Assembly (NCBI RefSeq): GCF_000237925.1
Contig: NC_031495.1
Location: 63,594,939 to 63,658,938 of the forward strand
DNA from: Schistosoma mansoni
Taxonomy: Eukaryota; Platyhelminthes; Trematoda; Strigeidida; Schistosomatidae
Direction of reading: 5' to 3'
Length of the DNA stretch: 64,000 bases
Below the pieces are notes generated by a model. The model was not told the origin of the DNA. It did not search any database and worked only from the letters and a program-made list of their open reading frames with translations. Below, piece after piece: positions 1-10,843 of the stretch (position 1 is its first letter; every line of letters starts with the position of its first letter). Made by a program: the position numbers and the translations under genes.

Positions 1-504
1 GCAATGGGTAACAGCTGCGCTCCAACGTGAATTTATTCACGTTCAGAAGTGTACTTGTTGTAAGATATTAAAGTACTGGCTTCAATAGATTTTCATTGTG
101 TTGATTGCACACGAATAATCCTGATGCCGAATGATACTACACTTTAGTACTCTCTGCTTTTTGCTGATTACCCGATCTCTATCATATTAAGTTACAATAT
201 ATTATGAAATTATACAAAATCTCAACATAATCATCCGAATCATTCATGCCTGTTTTCCGAATGGCCTGTTGACAGCACCGGTAACTTCCCTCACAAATTT
301 TGTGTTAATAGTAACATTATATGCTCTGAAAAGGTCGCACGAGAAAATTTTGGAAGTTTACCATAAACAAAAGGCTAGCAACCATGGTCTAACCATATTA
401 CAAAAGCCATGAAATTGACAACATAATGAAAGCGAGAATGAACTGTATTCGATAATTACCTGTTCACTTTAATTCGAAATAAACGCTTCATTGTATAACT
501 TCAA
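1..504. other. no recognised feature
   Basis: AT-rich sequence without a credible exon, ribozyme core or repeat that I could match elsewhere in the window. Confidence 0.5.
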
Positions 505-518
505 AAAAGAAGTAGTCA

Positions 519-1120
519 GTACCTGGGAAGCATCGTTGATAAACAAGGAGGATCGGATGCAGATGTAAAGGCGAGGATTGGCAAAGCAAGGACAGCATTT
601 CTGCAACTGAAGAACATATGAAACTCAAAACAACTGTCAACTGATTTCAAAATCAGAATCTTCAATACGAACATCAAGACAGTCCTACTGTATGGAGCTG
701 AAACGTGGAGAACTACTACGACCATCATCAGGAAGGTACAAGTATTTATAAACAGTTGTCTACGCAAAATACTCAACATTCACTGACCGGATACTATCAG
801 CAACAGCGTTTTATGGGAGAGGACAAACCAGCTTCCATTTGAAGAGGGAATTAGGAAAAGACGTTGAAAGTGGATCGGACATACATTAAGGAAATCACCA
901 ATGTGCATTACAATGCGATCCCTAACTTTGAATCCGGAAGGGAAGCGGAAAATAGGAAGGTCAAAGAACACATTACGTCGGGAAATAGAAGCAGATATGA
1001 AAAGATGAATGTTCACTGGAAAGAAGTGGAAAGGATTGCCCATGACAGAGTTGGATGAAGAATGCTGGTGAGTGGCCTATGCTCCTCGATGAGGGGTAAC
1101 AGGCGTAAGTAAGTAAGTAA
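519..1120 (+). mobile_element. 5'-truncated RTE-type LINE, 3' tail
   Basis: Conceptual translation follows the C-terminal part of an RTE-clade reverse transcriptase polyprotein seen repeatedly in this window: a 'YLGSI.DK.GGSDADVK' start, then 'AETWRTT' and '[12 protein letters not shown]' blocks. It is broken by stops and frame changes. The copy ends in the short tandem (TAAG)n typical of RTE 3' ends at 1105-1120. The clade (SR2 or SR3/Perere-3-like in schistosomes) is from family knowledge; the shared 3' end is seen directly. A dead-on-arrival copy. Confidence 0.85.
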
Positions 1121-1252
1121 TAGATTTCATCAGTGACTTTCTCTTGTTTTGAAATAAACCAAATCCAACAACTAATATATTCATGCATTAACGGTTTCAT
1201 GGTATCTTCTTGTAACACTCACTAACCTAGGTAACGATAGAGACATATATTT

Positions 1253-1530
1253 TTATAAGAAGGGGGTTTTTGTTAGGATTGTAGTATTTTAATAGTTGAA
1301 TTCATGAGTCAATTAAAGCCAAACCATCATAGAAAACATGCAAGCAATGGACGGGCGTTTCGTCCTAGTATGGGACTCCTCAGCAATGCGCATCCATAGT
1401 CCCGCTCGAGGGATTCGAACCCATTACTTCCGGTGTCGCACGTGAACCCTTAGCCTCTAGACCACTGAGGCGGTATCCGATGCTGTTAATGTCTAACTCC
1501 AACCAATCCACGAAATTGCACCAATTTATA
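1253..1530 (-). repeat. SINE-B copy with hammerhead
   Basis: Reverse-oriented copy of a tRNA-like short repeat. It has a box B-like GGGATTCGAACCC stretch near 1412-1424 (reverse strand), then the hammerhead, then the common 3' part ending in a 'CCACAAAACCCC'-like stretch near 1260. Confidence 0.8.
1341..1395 (-). ncRNA. hammerhead ribozyme (SINE-B)
   Basis: On the minus strand the core reads CTGAGGAG, a stem II closed by TCC/GGA, CGAAAC, a short stem III (CGCCCG) and GTC before the stem I strand CCATTGC, which pairs with GCATTG. All core residues of the CUGANGA...GAAA...NUH consensus are present. Confidence 0.8.
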
Positions 1531-2280
1531 TATATATATTTGTTATTAAATTTCTATTTCTAATTCCCAAGTTAATTAACGTTAGTGATCTTTTCATTAT
1601 AAATTAACTTAGTTACCAAACTTCGTGAGTTCTAAATATTTAATTAAACACAAATAAATGGTATGTAAATATGTAATATTTTATAACAAGATAGTTGACG
1701 GTAATAGGTTCGAAACCCTAGATTTGGATAGCATCAGCTCCTTAATAATTGCAGATAATCCTTGATTACGACGTTAAGAAACTCAACTCATACATTTACG
1801 ATATCCGGTTGATGTTATTCAAACACATCTGATCAAGAAAATGAATGATGAAGGGTGGAAAGCATATCATAGCTGGATCGAAAAATAGTAGTCAACGTTG
1901 AGAATTAGCGACAGACGCGGTATTAGCTTTATTCAATATGATATTCTTAGTACAATATAGAATTTTAAGCACAAAGTCTTTTAACAAGTTTCTTATTATT
2001 ATTTCTTGATGGATCCTGACGATAAACATTTAGTGATCACCAGTTACATGTAAGCACTCCAGGAATCGACGCCTGAATAATGTACCTTTTCGATGCATAT
2101 TGCCAGTAACAATAGTGTCTCTCGGATTTTTTGTAAGTTGTACAGTGAAAGGTCGTACACTTTTCGTAAATGCACCTGAATAGGTTATGCGATTAATAGA
2201 CATAATAATGTATTAAAACAAATAAAAAAATTGAGAATTGTTGGAATACCTAGATGAGAGGAACAAGTAGTCCAGGTACT

Positions 2281-2429
2281 TTTGATGTTGGTTTGTTCTC
2301 TGAGCTGGATGGTTTGGTCATGGAGCTTTCATCGTCCTTCTGAACGACATCATCAGCACAAACTTTGGGTAGAAGACTTCTACAAACCAACATCAAAATC
2401 ATCCACCTGAGCTACAAATCTTCTCCACC
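2281..2429. mobile_element. fold-back short element G with TSD
   Basis: A 149-bp insertion bounded by the 12-bp direct repeat AGTCCAGGTACT (2269-2280 and 2430-2441). It has a self-complementary layout: GATGTTGGTTTG near its left end pairs with CAAACCAACATC near 2377-2388. Related copies lie at 61326-61444 and 62852-62985. I do not recognise the family; the copy at 61 kb sits inside a Penelope-like element. Confidence 0.8.
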
Positions 2430-2483
2430 AGTCCAGGTACTCAAATAGGCCTCCAAAAGTTAATGTGAAATAAAGTGTATTCA

Positions 2484-2942
2484 TAAATTCAGTTGGTATT
2501 GTTTGTTTGAATCTTCCTATTGATGTTTAGGACTACAGTTGATCAGTCTCTTATTAGCATTTGTGAATAATGTGCGTATTGTCTCGATATAGCCTTAATT
2601 TTACAAGCATTATAAGCAAAGATGGATAGTGGTTAGCAGTGGAATCGAGGACGCGCGTTTCATCAATAGGAGACTGATCAATTGCAATCCTAAACATCAA
2701 AGGGAAGATTCAAACAAACAATATCAAATGAATTTAAACTTCACCCAATCGCACAAGAAACTAGCTATCAGGACTCAGAAGCTAAGTGGATAACGCGATG
2801 GTGTTTGGAGCGGGTGATGTACTGGGTTCGAGTCCCAAAGTGAACATCAATTCTGACATGCAGGTACATCCATCTGACGAGTCCGAAATAGTAAGAAACA
2901 CGCTTCCTGGATTTCACTGCTAGCCACTATCCATTTTTGCCT
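2484..2942. repeat. SINE-A inverted composite
   Basis: The left arm is the reverse complement of the 'M' module followed by part of a reversed hammerhead (to about 2660). After the junction the sequence switches to plus: end of M, tRNA-like segment (box B GGGTTCGAGTCCC near 2824-2836), hammerhead remnant, and the standard end CCATTTTTGC. No clear TSD seen. Confidence 0.8.
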
Positions 2943-2966
2943 AATAATAATAACAATATATACTGA

Positions 2967-3010
2967 ATGATGGGGGTAACAGGCGTAAGCAAGTAACTAA
3001 GTAAGTAACT
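2967..3010 (+). mobile_element. extreme 3' tail of RTE LINE
   Basis: About 44 bases matching only the last bases of the RTE copies (GGGGGTAACAGGCGTAAG) and a degenerate TAAG/TAAC tail; a very short truncated insertion. Confidence 0.6.
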
Positions 3011-3657
3011 TATAACATTCCCATTCAAAATCCTAACAACAAAACTTAACAGCAACAACATTAACTTAGTTGACATGGTAAATTAAATGAAAAATGAAAA
3101 CAATTGAATAAAATTACATAACGAACTAAAGATTACGTCATAACACTTCAGTCTATTTGTAATCACGGTACTCATTACTATTACTACTACTACTATTACT
3201 ATTATTAGCATATGGGTAACTTTTCTTCACCTTTTATTATTTTTTAAAAAAGAAGTTGACATTTAAACAATCTGATGATTATTCATTATACAAAAATAAC
3301 ACACACACGCACGCACACAACAAACTTTTAACGAAATACACAACTACATCTGTATGTGTATGTATGTATCTATCTATCTATCTCTCTCTGTATACATGTA
3401 GAGCAATAGTTGGGTAACCTTTTGTTTTTCCTTTGCTCTCTACATGGTATTCCATGTATATTATTTATTTATTTATTTAAGTAGTAAAATAATAAACAAT
3501 AAATTTATGATTTATATCATTCATAGTAGTAAGTTATGATTGTATATAAATATGTAAATTTAGATGCATTTCACTAGGTAGGGAATATCAAATAAACTAA
3601 TCATCACCAACGTAGTTTTCATAAACAGGTAAGTAAGAGTAAACTAAATATGATAAT
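3011..3657. other. AT-rich with microsatellites
   Basis: Contains ACT/ATT trinucleotide runs near 3176-3207, CA-rich 3298-3320, GTAT/CTAT/CT runs 3350-3390 and ATTT runs near 3463-3480. No gene or dispersed repeat recognised. Confidence 0.6.
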
Positions 3658-3830
3658 AAGCAAAGATGGATAGTGGCTAGTAGTGGAATCCAGTTTGACG
3701 CGCGTTTCGTCTTATTTGGGACTCGTCAGCTGGATATACCTACATCTCAGAGTTGATGTTTACTCTGGGACTCGGACCTAGTACCTTTCGCTTCAAACGC
3801 CATCGCGTTATCCACTCGGCCACTGAGTCC
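3658..3830 (-). repeat. SINE-A simple copy
   Basis: The clearest single (not inverted) unit: reverse hammerhead, then reversed tRNA-like segment with box B (near 3770-3785) and box A-like sequence near 3815-3830. Begins AAGCAAAGATGG. A 7-bp direct repeat TGATAAT (3651-3657 and 3831-3837) may be its TSD. Confidence 0.8.
3683..3740 (-). ncRNA. hammerhead ribozyme (SINE-A)
   Basis: The minus strand reads CCAGCTGACGAG, stem II TCCC/AAGA with AAAT loop, CGAAAC, GCGCGTC, then a CTGGATTCC stem I strand. Core consensus is intact; the three bases AAA after GTC are an extra compared with other copies. Closely resembles the published S. mansoni hammerhead. Confidence 0.8.
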
Positions 3831-4092
3831 TGATAATGTTATGTATGATTAAGCGCTAAAATAAAGGAGAATATCAATGTTTAGTTAGTTGAAAGTGTCT
3901 AGTTGTTGGTGTTGTTGATGTTGTGTTTTTCATGATTCATTTATTCTTTATTCTAACATAGTTACATTAAGTGATTAATTGTGAGTAAAAAAAAGAAGAA
4001 AAATGTTTATTTACCCTTTAAACTGGAGTAGACTTATCAAAAAGTTTCATGATTTTCAATAGTTTCCTTTGATATTAAACAAAACAATACTC

Positions 4093-4589
4093 AAATTCAC
4101 TTGGTGTTGTTTGCTTGTATCTTCCCATTGACGTCTAGGACTGTAATTGATCAGTCTCTTGTTGGCATATGTGTATCTTATGCGGACTCTCTCTATATTG
4201 CCTTAAGTCACAAGCTTTATAAGCAATGATGGATAGCAGCTAGCAGTAGAATCCAAGACGCGCGTTTCGTCCTACTTTGAACTCGTCAGCTGGATGTACC
4301 TCCATCTCAGAGTTGATGTTCACTTTGAGACTCCAACACAGTACCTTTCGCTTCGAACGCTATCGCGTTACCCTAAGTGAATTTAAATTTCACTCCATTG
4401 CACAAGCAAGTGGCTATTAGGACTCAGTAGCTATGTGGATAACGAGATGGCGTTTGAAGAGAACAACACTGGGTTCGAGTCTCAGAGTGAACATCCACTC
4501 TGAGATGCAGATACATCCAGCTGACGAGTCTCAAATAATATGAAAAGCGCTTCCTAGACTCCACTGCTAGCCACTATCCATCTTTGCTT
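4093..4589. repeat. SINE-A inverted composite, longest
   Basis: Reverse M module, reverse hammerhead and most of a reverse tRNA-like segment run to about 4370. The sequence then flips to plus (tail of M, tRNA-like segment with GGGTTCGAGTC near 4471-4481, decayed hammerhead) and ends CCATCTTTGCTT. Both arms keep box B, so the DNA could fold into a long imperfect hairpin. Confidence 0.85.
4247..4300 (-). ncRNA. hammerhead ribozyme (SINE-A)
   Basis: Minus strand: CCAGCTGACGAG, stem II GTTC/GGAC around AAAGTA, CGAAAC, GCGCGTC then TTGGATTC. Core residues intact. The plus-arm partner hammerhead at about 4517-4568 has a decayed core. Confidence 0.75.
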
Positions 4590-4989
4590 GCAATTAAATG
4601 GTACTTCAAAACATTTGACAGTTGTTATGTACTACTTTAAAATTTCTTATTCATGTACAGAAATAATACGAAGCAGAACTGAATTCAAGTCTAATAAGAG
4701 CTTATTAGCATCACGATCCACCAAAACCCGTTAATCTATATTCTAAAGTTCAATAAATCCAAGAAATACAGCATATTCATGACGATGTATCATCAACAAT
4801 ATCATTTCTATTATCATAATAATAGTCTGAGAGACAAATTTTGAGATGTTGATTTTTAAAGCTGGTTACTAGACATTTACAGAAGAAAGGAAACCCATTT
4901 AAATAATAAAGTGTTCGATACTAATAATCTTAAAATACATATCATTTTAACGTATATTGTTCTCCTTATACATCACTTGTAAGTCGTAC
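4590..4989. other. no recognised feature
   Basis: AT-rich intervening sequence; nothing matched. Confidence 0.5.
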
Positions 4990-5700
4990 TTAATTATGCC
5001 TCTTACCACTCATTTAGAGCATAGATCAACCACCAGCACTCTCAATCCAACCTTGTCCTCGACATTCCTTTCCAGTTCTTTCCAGTTGTTATTCATCATT
5101 TTCATATCTGCTTCCAATTCCCGACACAGTGTGTTCTTTGGCCTTCCTCTTTTCCGTTTCCATTCAGGATTCCATTATGTGCTTCTCTCATGATACAGTT
5201 CCATGATTTCCTAAATGTGTGCCCTATCCATTTCCAACATCTTTTTCTAATTTCCTCTTCAAACGTAAGCTGGTTTGCTCTCATCCACAATAGGCTGTTA
5301 CTGATGGTTTCCAACCAACGGACATTGGGTATCTTGAGTCTAAAATTGCTTATAAATGATGTTACTTTTATGATGATAGTTGTGATAGTTCTCCAAGTTT
5401 CGGCTCTCTTCAGTAGAACTTCTTGACGTTCATATTGAAGATTTTGATTTTAGCATTAGTTGACAGTTGTTTTGAGTTCCATATATTCTTCAATTGTAAG
5501 AATGTTGTTCTTAATTTTTCCAATCCTCGCCTTTACGTCTTGATGGGATCCTCCTTGTTCATCGATAATGTTGCTGTCCAGATACGTGAAAGATTCCACA
5601 TCTTCCAGTGTTTCTGCATCAAGTGTGATTGGGTTGGTATTTTCCGTTTTGTATTTGAGGATGTCGCATTTTCCTTTGTGTATGTTGAAGATAATTGATA
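4990..5700 (-). mobile_element. RTE-type LINE 3' fragment
   Basis: The reverse strand encodes, in broken frames, the same C-terminal region as other RTE copies, starting near 'LEDVESFTYL' (about 5600-5640) through 'AETWRT', 'ISNSLLW', '[14 protein letters not shown]' (about 5225) to the 3' end near 5000. The TTAC tail is largely lost. Older than the 30.5-kb copy, judging by divergence. Confidence 0.85.
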
Positions 5701-5741
5701 CAAAGGCTGCTGGTACACTAGTTGTCTTTGTGATAACTGAG

Positions 5742-6010
5742 ACTTATTTCGATGTCAGTAGTATATCACGCTATTCAGGAATAGAATTTCTGGCAGCAGA
5801 AGGTTGAGAAGATCGAGGAGGAAAGAACAGGAACAGAAAGTAATTTGTATAAAAATGCAAGAACAGTGAAGTGTGAGACGATTGATTAACATATTGCAAA
5901 TGAAGTATTTAGTGTATGATTCTCAGATTTTCCTAAGAGATTCTGTAATTATGCTTTCAACTACATTCTCATTCACTATAGTCTTCATCAGCATTCGTTC
6001 GCTGAATAAT
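5742..6010. repeat. dispersed repeat D, copy 1
   Basis: About 260 bp alignable by eye with 17570-17840 and 25870-26150. Shared blocks include GAGACGATTGATT, CAGATTTTCCTAAGAGATTC and ATTCTCATTCACTA. Family unknown; no coding signal. Confidence 0.65.
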
Positions 6011-6140
6011 AAAATACTTTATTCTTATTCAATGATAAACGAATCTATGTATGATAAATAGACTGACGAGATAATATTAATAGTGAATAGCTATGATCAC
6101 CTAAGTAAAGTAGTCAATTTCATGTTCTAGACAAATGGAT

Positions 6141-6655
6141 TATTTATTATTTAAACACATGAATATTGGTACGAAGGGGCACCAGCTATATATGCGCCAC
6201 AAAAATCTCATTTGAGGGCTGTGATACTGCCCGGGTGCTTAAACTGAGGCCCGTGGATTTCTTAGGTGCCACACCCGGAGCTTTTGACCTAAAGATCTGA
6301 TCCACATGGCAGTGGAGCATCGTGAGGAGATGCAGTCCCATGGTGGTCAGTGACCAACGATTTATTCACATGCCATTTGTCCCCTCAGCAGGATACTGGA
6401 GCCCATGTGCACCATTGGTTTGGAATCAGGGTTTTCCAACTCCCCTAGGTGGACTCTCCGTGTCCACCAACCCGGTTAGAGCGCCATACATTGGATTTTC
6501 GTCCTCTCAATTTGGTAAACAGCAGTAATGCCACTTTGAGAAGGCAGTAAGTAGGACTTCCCTGACAGAGGCTATATACGCGTAGCCATGTGAGAGCATT
6601 TCGAGAGGAAGAGCAGACTCTCCCCACTCTCGGCCATACTAGGGCATTTGGGCGC
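6141..6655 (-). mobile_element. element E, complete with TSD
   Basis: A 515-bp insertion flanked by the perfect 12-bp direct repeat AGACAAATGGAT (6129-6140 and 6656-6667). On the minus strand it ends in an A/T-rich tail (TTTAAATAATAAATA), which together with the long TSD suggests LINE-driven retrotransposition. Further copies at 29340-29707 and 43699-44206. GC-richer than its surroundings; no RT motifs seen, so it may be a SINE or the 3' end of an unidentified LINE. Confidence 0.8.
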
Positions 6656-6832
6656 AGACAAATGGATAGACAGAACTAAGAAGAAACAAAGAAAATATTT
6701 ATATCTACCTATTCATCCTCATCATCGTATTTCAACCATATGGAATTCATAAGTTGACATGTAGTATTTCTTTCTGATAATTATTCACTAGTTAAAGTAG
6801 ACAAATGAAATGATGAACAATTAAATAGGTAA

Positions 6833-6947
6833 GCAAAGATGGATGGTAGTTAGCACAGTGGATACACATATGTCAACAAAAGACTGATCCTTTGCAGACC
6901 TTAACAACAATAATGGGAAGATACAAGCAAACAATATTAAATGAATG
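6833..6947. repeat. SINE-A inverted composite, short, with TSD
   Basis: The first bases of a reversed hammerhead arm (GCAAAGATGG to about 6865) are fused directly to the plus-strand end of module M (CACATATG... to AATGAATG). Flanked by 10-bp direct repeats AAATAGGTAA (6823-6832, 6948-6957). Shows that the same two outer ends are kept even when nearly everything between is gone. Confidence 0.75.
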
Positions 6948-7270
6948 AAATAGGTAAACTAATACTAACTAAGTTATAGAATCAATTAATCATATACATA
7001 GAATTATGTTTATCCATATTGATATTACAGGTAGTCTGTTTAATTAATCAAATTGTCTAAATTTGAATTGAACATATGATGATTCAACAAAGGGTAAAAG
7101 TTCTTCACCTGAGATTTATACATTTAAAAAAATTGGAATAGTTGCTATGATCTGATCATTATCAGAAAGCCAGTAACAGCGTTTGCATTGAAATGCACGA
7201 CCCAGCTAAGAATAAAACTCAGTAGCTTCGAGTTTCTTCATTAACGTAGAAACTTTAAACTACTGATTAT

Positions 7271-7572
7271 AAATTCACTTGGTGTTCTTAACTTTTATCT
7301 TCTCATTGTTATTTAGGACTGCGATTGATCAGTCTCTTGTTGGCATATGTGCATCCTGTGCTGACTGCATCGATATTGCCTAAAGTCACAATCTTTATGA
7401 GCAAAGATGGATAGTTGCTAGCAGTGACATTCAAGATGCACGTTTCGTCCTATTTGGGACTCATCAGCTGGATGTACCTACATCTCAAAGTTGGTGTTCT
7501 CTCTCGGACTCGAACCCAGTACCGTTCACTTCAAACTCCATCTCGCTATACATTTAGCTACTAAGTCCTGAT
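7271..7572 (-). repeat. SINE-A plus module M, single orientation
   Basis: Reverse copy with M module (7271-7395), hammerhead and tRNA-like segment (box B near 7505-7520) in one orientation, giving about 300 bp as a candidate unit M-tRNA-hammerhead. Confidence 0.8.
7421..7478 (-). ncRNA. hammerhead ribozyme (SINE-A), best core
   Basis: The minus strand reads CCAGCTGATGAG, stem II TCCC/GGA around AAATA, CGAAAC, GTGCATC then TTGAATG. It matches the S. mansoni ribozyme used in structural work (from memory) in core and stem II. Confidence 0.85.
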
Positions 7573-7749
7573 GCACCACTGAGTTAATATCTGATTGTTT
7601 ACATTCTATTTTAAGTCAGTTCAAAACTTTGAGTGAACAGCATCTATTGACATTAATAATATTTATTTGATATCTGGGATATTTAAACTTCACTGTAAGT
7701 GGCTTCCATATCGTAGAATTTCCTTTCACAGTCAGTCATTATTAATCAC

Positions 7750-8215
7750 CAGGTTTTTCCACGGTAGTCTAGCTTTAATTGGCTCATGATTTGAACTATA
7801 AATTTACTAAAATCTCCACAAAAACCCTTCTGATAATAATCGACATATACTCACTAGTGACTGGCTTCAAGAGATATTTACTGGAGTTCTAGTGAAAAGC
7901 AGTGATCAGTGAAGTTCAACCGGGTCTGTTGTGGGATAGTAACTCACTGAAGACAACGGTGGACGCTTGCTCAATTTCGTGGATTGGTTGGAGTTAGACA
8001 TTAACACCGTTTGATGCCGGCTCAGTGGTCTGGTGGTTCAGTGCTCTGGCGCGAGACTGGCAGGTCCTGGGTTTGAATCTCGCGAGGCGTGATCGTGGAT
8101 GTGCACTGCTGAGGAGTCCCACAATAGGAAGAAGTGGTTTTCCAGTTCTTCCGGATTTTCTTTGGTGGTCTGGCATCAATTGACTAATGATTTCAACCAT
8201 AAAATTATATAACAG
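7750..8215 (+). repeat. SINE-B, about 1.3 units in tandem
   Basis: Starts with the 3' part of a unit (GGTAGTCTAGC to CCACAAAAACCC, 7765-7828), followed by a complete unit: leader, box A-like TCAGTGGTCTGGTGG (8029), box B-like GGGTTTGAATCTC (8069), a decayed hammerhead (8103-8150) and the 3' part. The head-to-tail joining shows that multimers occur. Confidence 0.75.
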
Positions 8216-8784
8216 ATAAAACTAAAATTACGAAAGAGACCCATTATATTAGCGGAACAAAGCGAGCTCTTTCGAAACACATCTCCAAACATCACCCCGT
8301 TTGACTCTCTAAACGATTACAAAAGTAAGTCGAAAACTCAATCTTGGAGCATCTAGTCAATTCTGGTCACTCAGCTTCACCAGAAGACTCCTTCAAAATC
8401 ATACATACAGTCAGAAGAGTTGGCTCAATAGGAATGCAAATGAAAAACTTATACATAGCCATTACTATTGGTGTCCATCAGTTTAAGCCTAACCTTAGGG
8501 TATACATACAGTATGTTCAGTTCCTTATGCTTTCATGGTCTTAACCTTCCTTTCTACCTTCCATCTACCTTCCGTGTTTCTTTTAAGAAGAAGTTATTAT
8601 TGCTACTTCTTTCCAATTATTTTCATAACCATTAATTAGCCGTCATTACAACTTTCAACTAATCTATTCTTCATAGCTATCAACTGGACAATTAGCCTCA
8701 CTTTAACAGTATTCACTAGCTAATTATTACGTAACTTTATTATTATGACATAACCTTCAACCACCATCTTATGTCAACATAGTT

Positions 8785-8906
8785 CACTCAGTGTCGAGCC
8801 ACCTAGACAAGTGGCCAAATTGCAACTTGATCGATAGCATTTGATCAGCAGTAAGACCGACTTGACACGCATGACACTGATCACTACCCAGTGATCAATC
8901 AATTGT
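8785..8906. repeat. repeat F, half of a hairpin repeat
   Basis: Matches 57780-57893 (CCACCTAGAC, ACTTGATCGATAGCATT, CAGTGATCAATCAAT blocks). Here only the right half of the hairpin found at 57.7 kb remains. Family unknown. Confidence 0.65.
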
Positions 8907-9078
8907 GATCTGATTTTCGTAAACAACAATATACTACTTCAAGTTTATTTAAAATATTCAACACTCTTCTATTTTACTATAGATTACTATTTTAGCAAAC
9001 AAAATGAACTATAAGTACGATTGTATAGCAATTCAGGAAATGATATCATCGAATAGAAAATTTCCTTCGCTAAATTAC

Positions 9079-9721
9079 TGTTATATCCCAACGAGAATTA
9101 TGTGTGGTAACTCATGAGAACTAACTCCACCTGTAGCTCCTCCGGAGCTGCTGCCGGTCCCAAGCCCGGGCAAAGGAGGAGGGTTAGTCATGGGGTTAGA
9201 GACCCCATCCCATGGAAAACCAACTCGCTAAAAAAACACTAGCCAGAAAAAAATTATTCTAAGTAAATAAACTCATGAGACTTATTTATGGACCATTACC
9301 ATACATATATTTTTATTGTATGATGGTTAAGTAACTAAACTATTCATATTCATGTTCCTCTTATTATAAGCTGTATTTTGACCCATAGACTATTACTATA
9401 CGATTTACCGTTCTTGAGTTATGACCAATCTATTAATTGCAGTCTCCCATATTCACAGTCACCTTTGGCTAAATCTTGTACAGATGTTGTTTTCCATTTT
9501 AAGGTGTGATGTGGTCTGTTTGGTTTGTATATAAACTCAGTATCTTTAAAATAAATGATTCATATCGCAGAGGCTAAGATTGATGTTCTGAATTCAACAG
9601 GCGCGGCTAGGCAGGAAGAAGGACCGATAAGTACTCTAGACTGCTCGTACAGGTTTCGTGTGTCATTGGTCCAGTCTATAATTCACTGTACTCTAATTGA
9701 CAGTATCATTATGTTATATAT
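9079..9721 (+). repeat. solo LTR, subfamily i (interrupted)
   Basis: Begins TGTTATATCCC and contains a TATATAAACTCAG promoter-like box near 9530, as in the 20.0-kb copy. About 480 bp without the element C inserted at 9120-9269. An LTR fossil by the TG start and TATA box; the parent retrotransposon family is not identified. Confidence 0.6.
9120..9269 (+). mobile_element. element C with TSD
   Basis: About 150 bp inserted into the solo LTR, with direct repeats AACTCATGAGA at 9109-9119 and 9270-9280. Starts with a small palindrome (GTAGCTCCTCCGGAGCTGC); a C/G-rich middle (CCCAAGCCCGGG) is followed by an A-rich end. Other copies at 14805-14938 (-), 18810-19489 (split) and 24214-24348. Confidence 0.8.
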
Positions 9722-9745
9722 TGATAGGGGAAAAAGGCTACATAC

Positions 9746-9965
9746 CAAACTGCTTCACAAGACAAGCCCTCACATGGAATCCTGAAGGCCAAAGGAGAAG
9801 AGGAAGACCAAGAAACACATTACGCTGAGAAATAGAGACAGATATGAGAAGAATGAACAAAAGTTGGATAGAACTAGAAAGGAAGGTGGAGGACAAAGTG
9901 TATTTGAGAATGCTGATCGGCGGCCTATGCTCCATTGGGAACAACAGCCATAAGTAAGTAAGTAA
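9746..9965 (+). mobile_element. RTE-type LINE 3' tail
   Basis: Encodes the last ~70 residues ('RRGRPRNTL', '[16 protein letters not shown]', 'LCSIG') and ends in (TAAG)n at about 9953-9965. Truncated at about 9746. Confidence 0.85.
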
Positions 9966-10843
9966 ACAAACCTATGTGTCAGTGTTATTCAGTAGTTTCT
10001 AAATTTTACTTCTTCTCTTTTTTTTCTTTTTCTTCTTCTTCTTTTATCTAAATTCTTGCTTAAATTCAATATTAAATTATCTATTACTATTAATCTATTG
10101 AAAATATTTCATATTTAAGTAGTATATGTTCATCAACTGTATTATTGATTCAATCCATTCATGATCTACCTTCAGCTTGGTTGATTTATGCGCTGATTAT
10201 TGAATGTACATGAATGTACATGTATTGTATCCATCAACCGATTAGCCTTAATGTGGTCAATATCAATAATTGTGTATAGAGTATGGTTACATTTATATTA
10301 CTTGACAACATGCTGTTTACCGAATTCATATTTGTTTACCTATTATCTAATCATTTCTTTTCATTTACAAAAAATAAACATGATCAAAAAGAAAAAAAGA
10401 AAAAAGAAAACAAAAAAAGAGAAAAAAAGAGAAAACAAATCAACAAACAAGCGGACAATAAACATTCATAATGATATCTATCTAACTATAGTGGTAGTAA
10501 TAATACAAAATTAATGAAATGTGTATCTGTCAAATTTACTTTATACTCACCTATATATTTTTTTGATAGACAGTAGTATAATGAAATGGGGGGTAGATGA
10601 TGGATGATGATGGATGGTGATGGATGGTGGATGATGGATGATGATGATGATGGTGTTGTTGACATTATCACTCCCCATTTCTATTATGGATAATCAAGAT
10701 TTTATGTTTTCTAACAGTCAGATCATTTTTTTCTTTTTTTTAATTTTCTCGACAATGTAGATTATTATGAGGTTTGGATTTGATTAAATTTTATTGAAGA
10801 AGAAGAAATAAGGTAATTGTTATAACATGTAGCCTTGTACTTA
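9966..10843. other. AT-rich, low complexity
   Basis: TTC/TTTTTC tracts 10013-10045, a long A/G-rich tract 10376-10440 and a GGATGATGG-type minisatellite 10585-10660. No gene seen. Confidence 0.6.

Noticed and set aside
3298-3390. Possible CRISPR-like or regulatory repeat array
   Set aside because: Simple CA and CTAT microsatellites; CRISPR arrays are not expected in an animal genome.
10200-10514. 104-codon open frame
   Set aside because: Low-complexity lysine-rich translation of an A/G tract; no exon signals.
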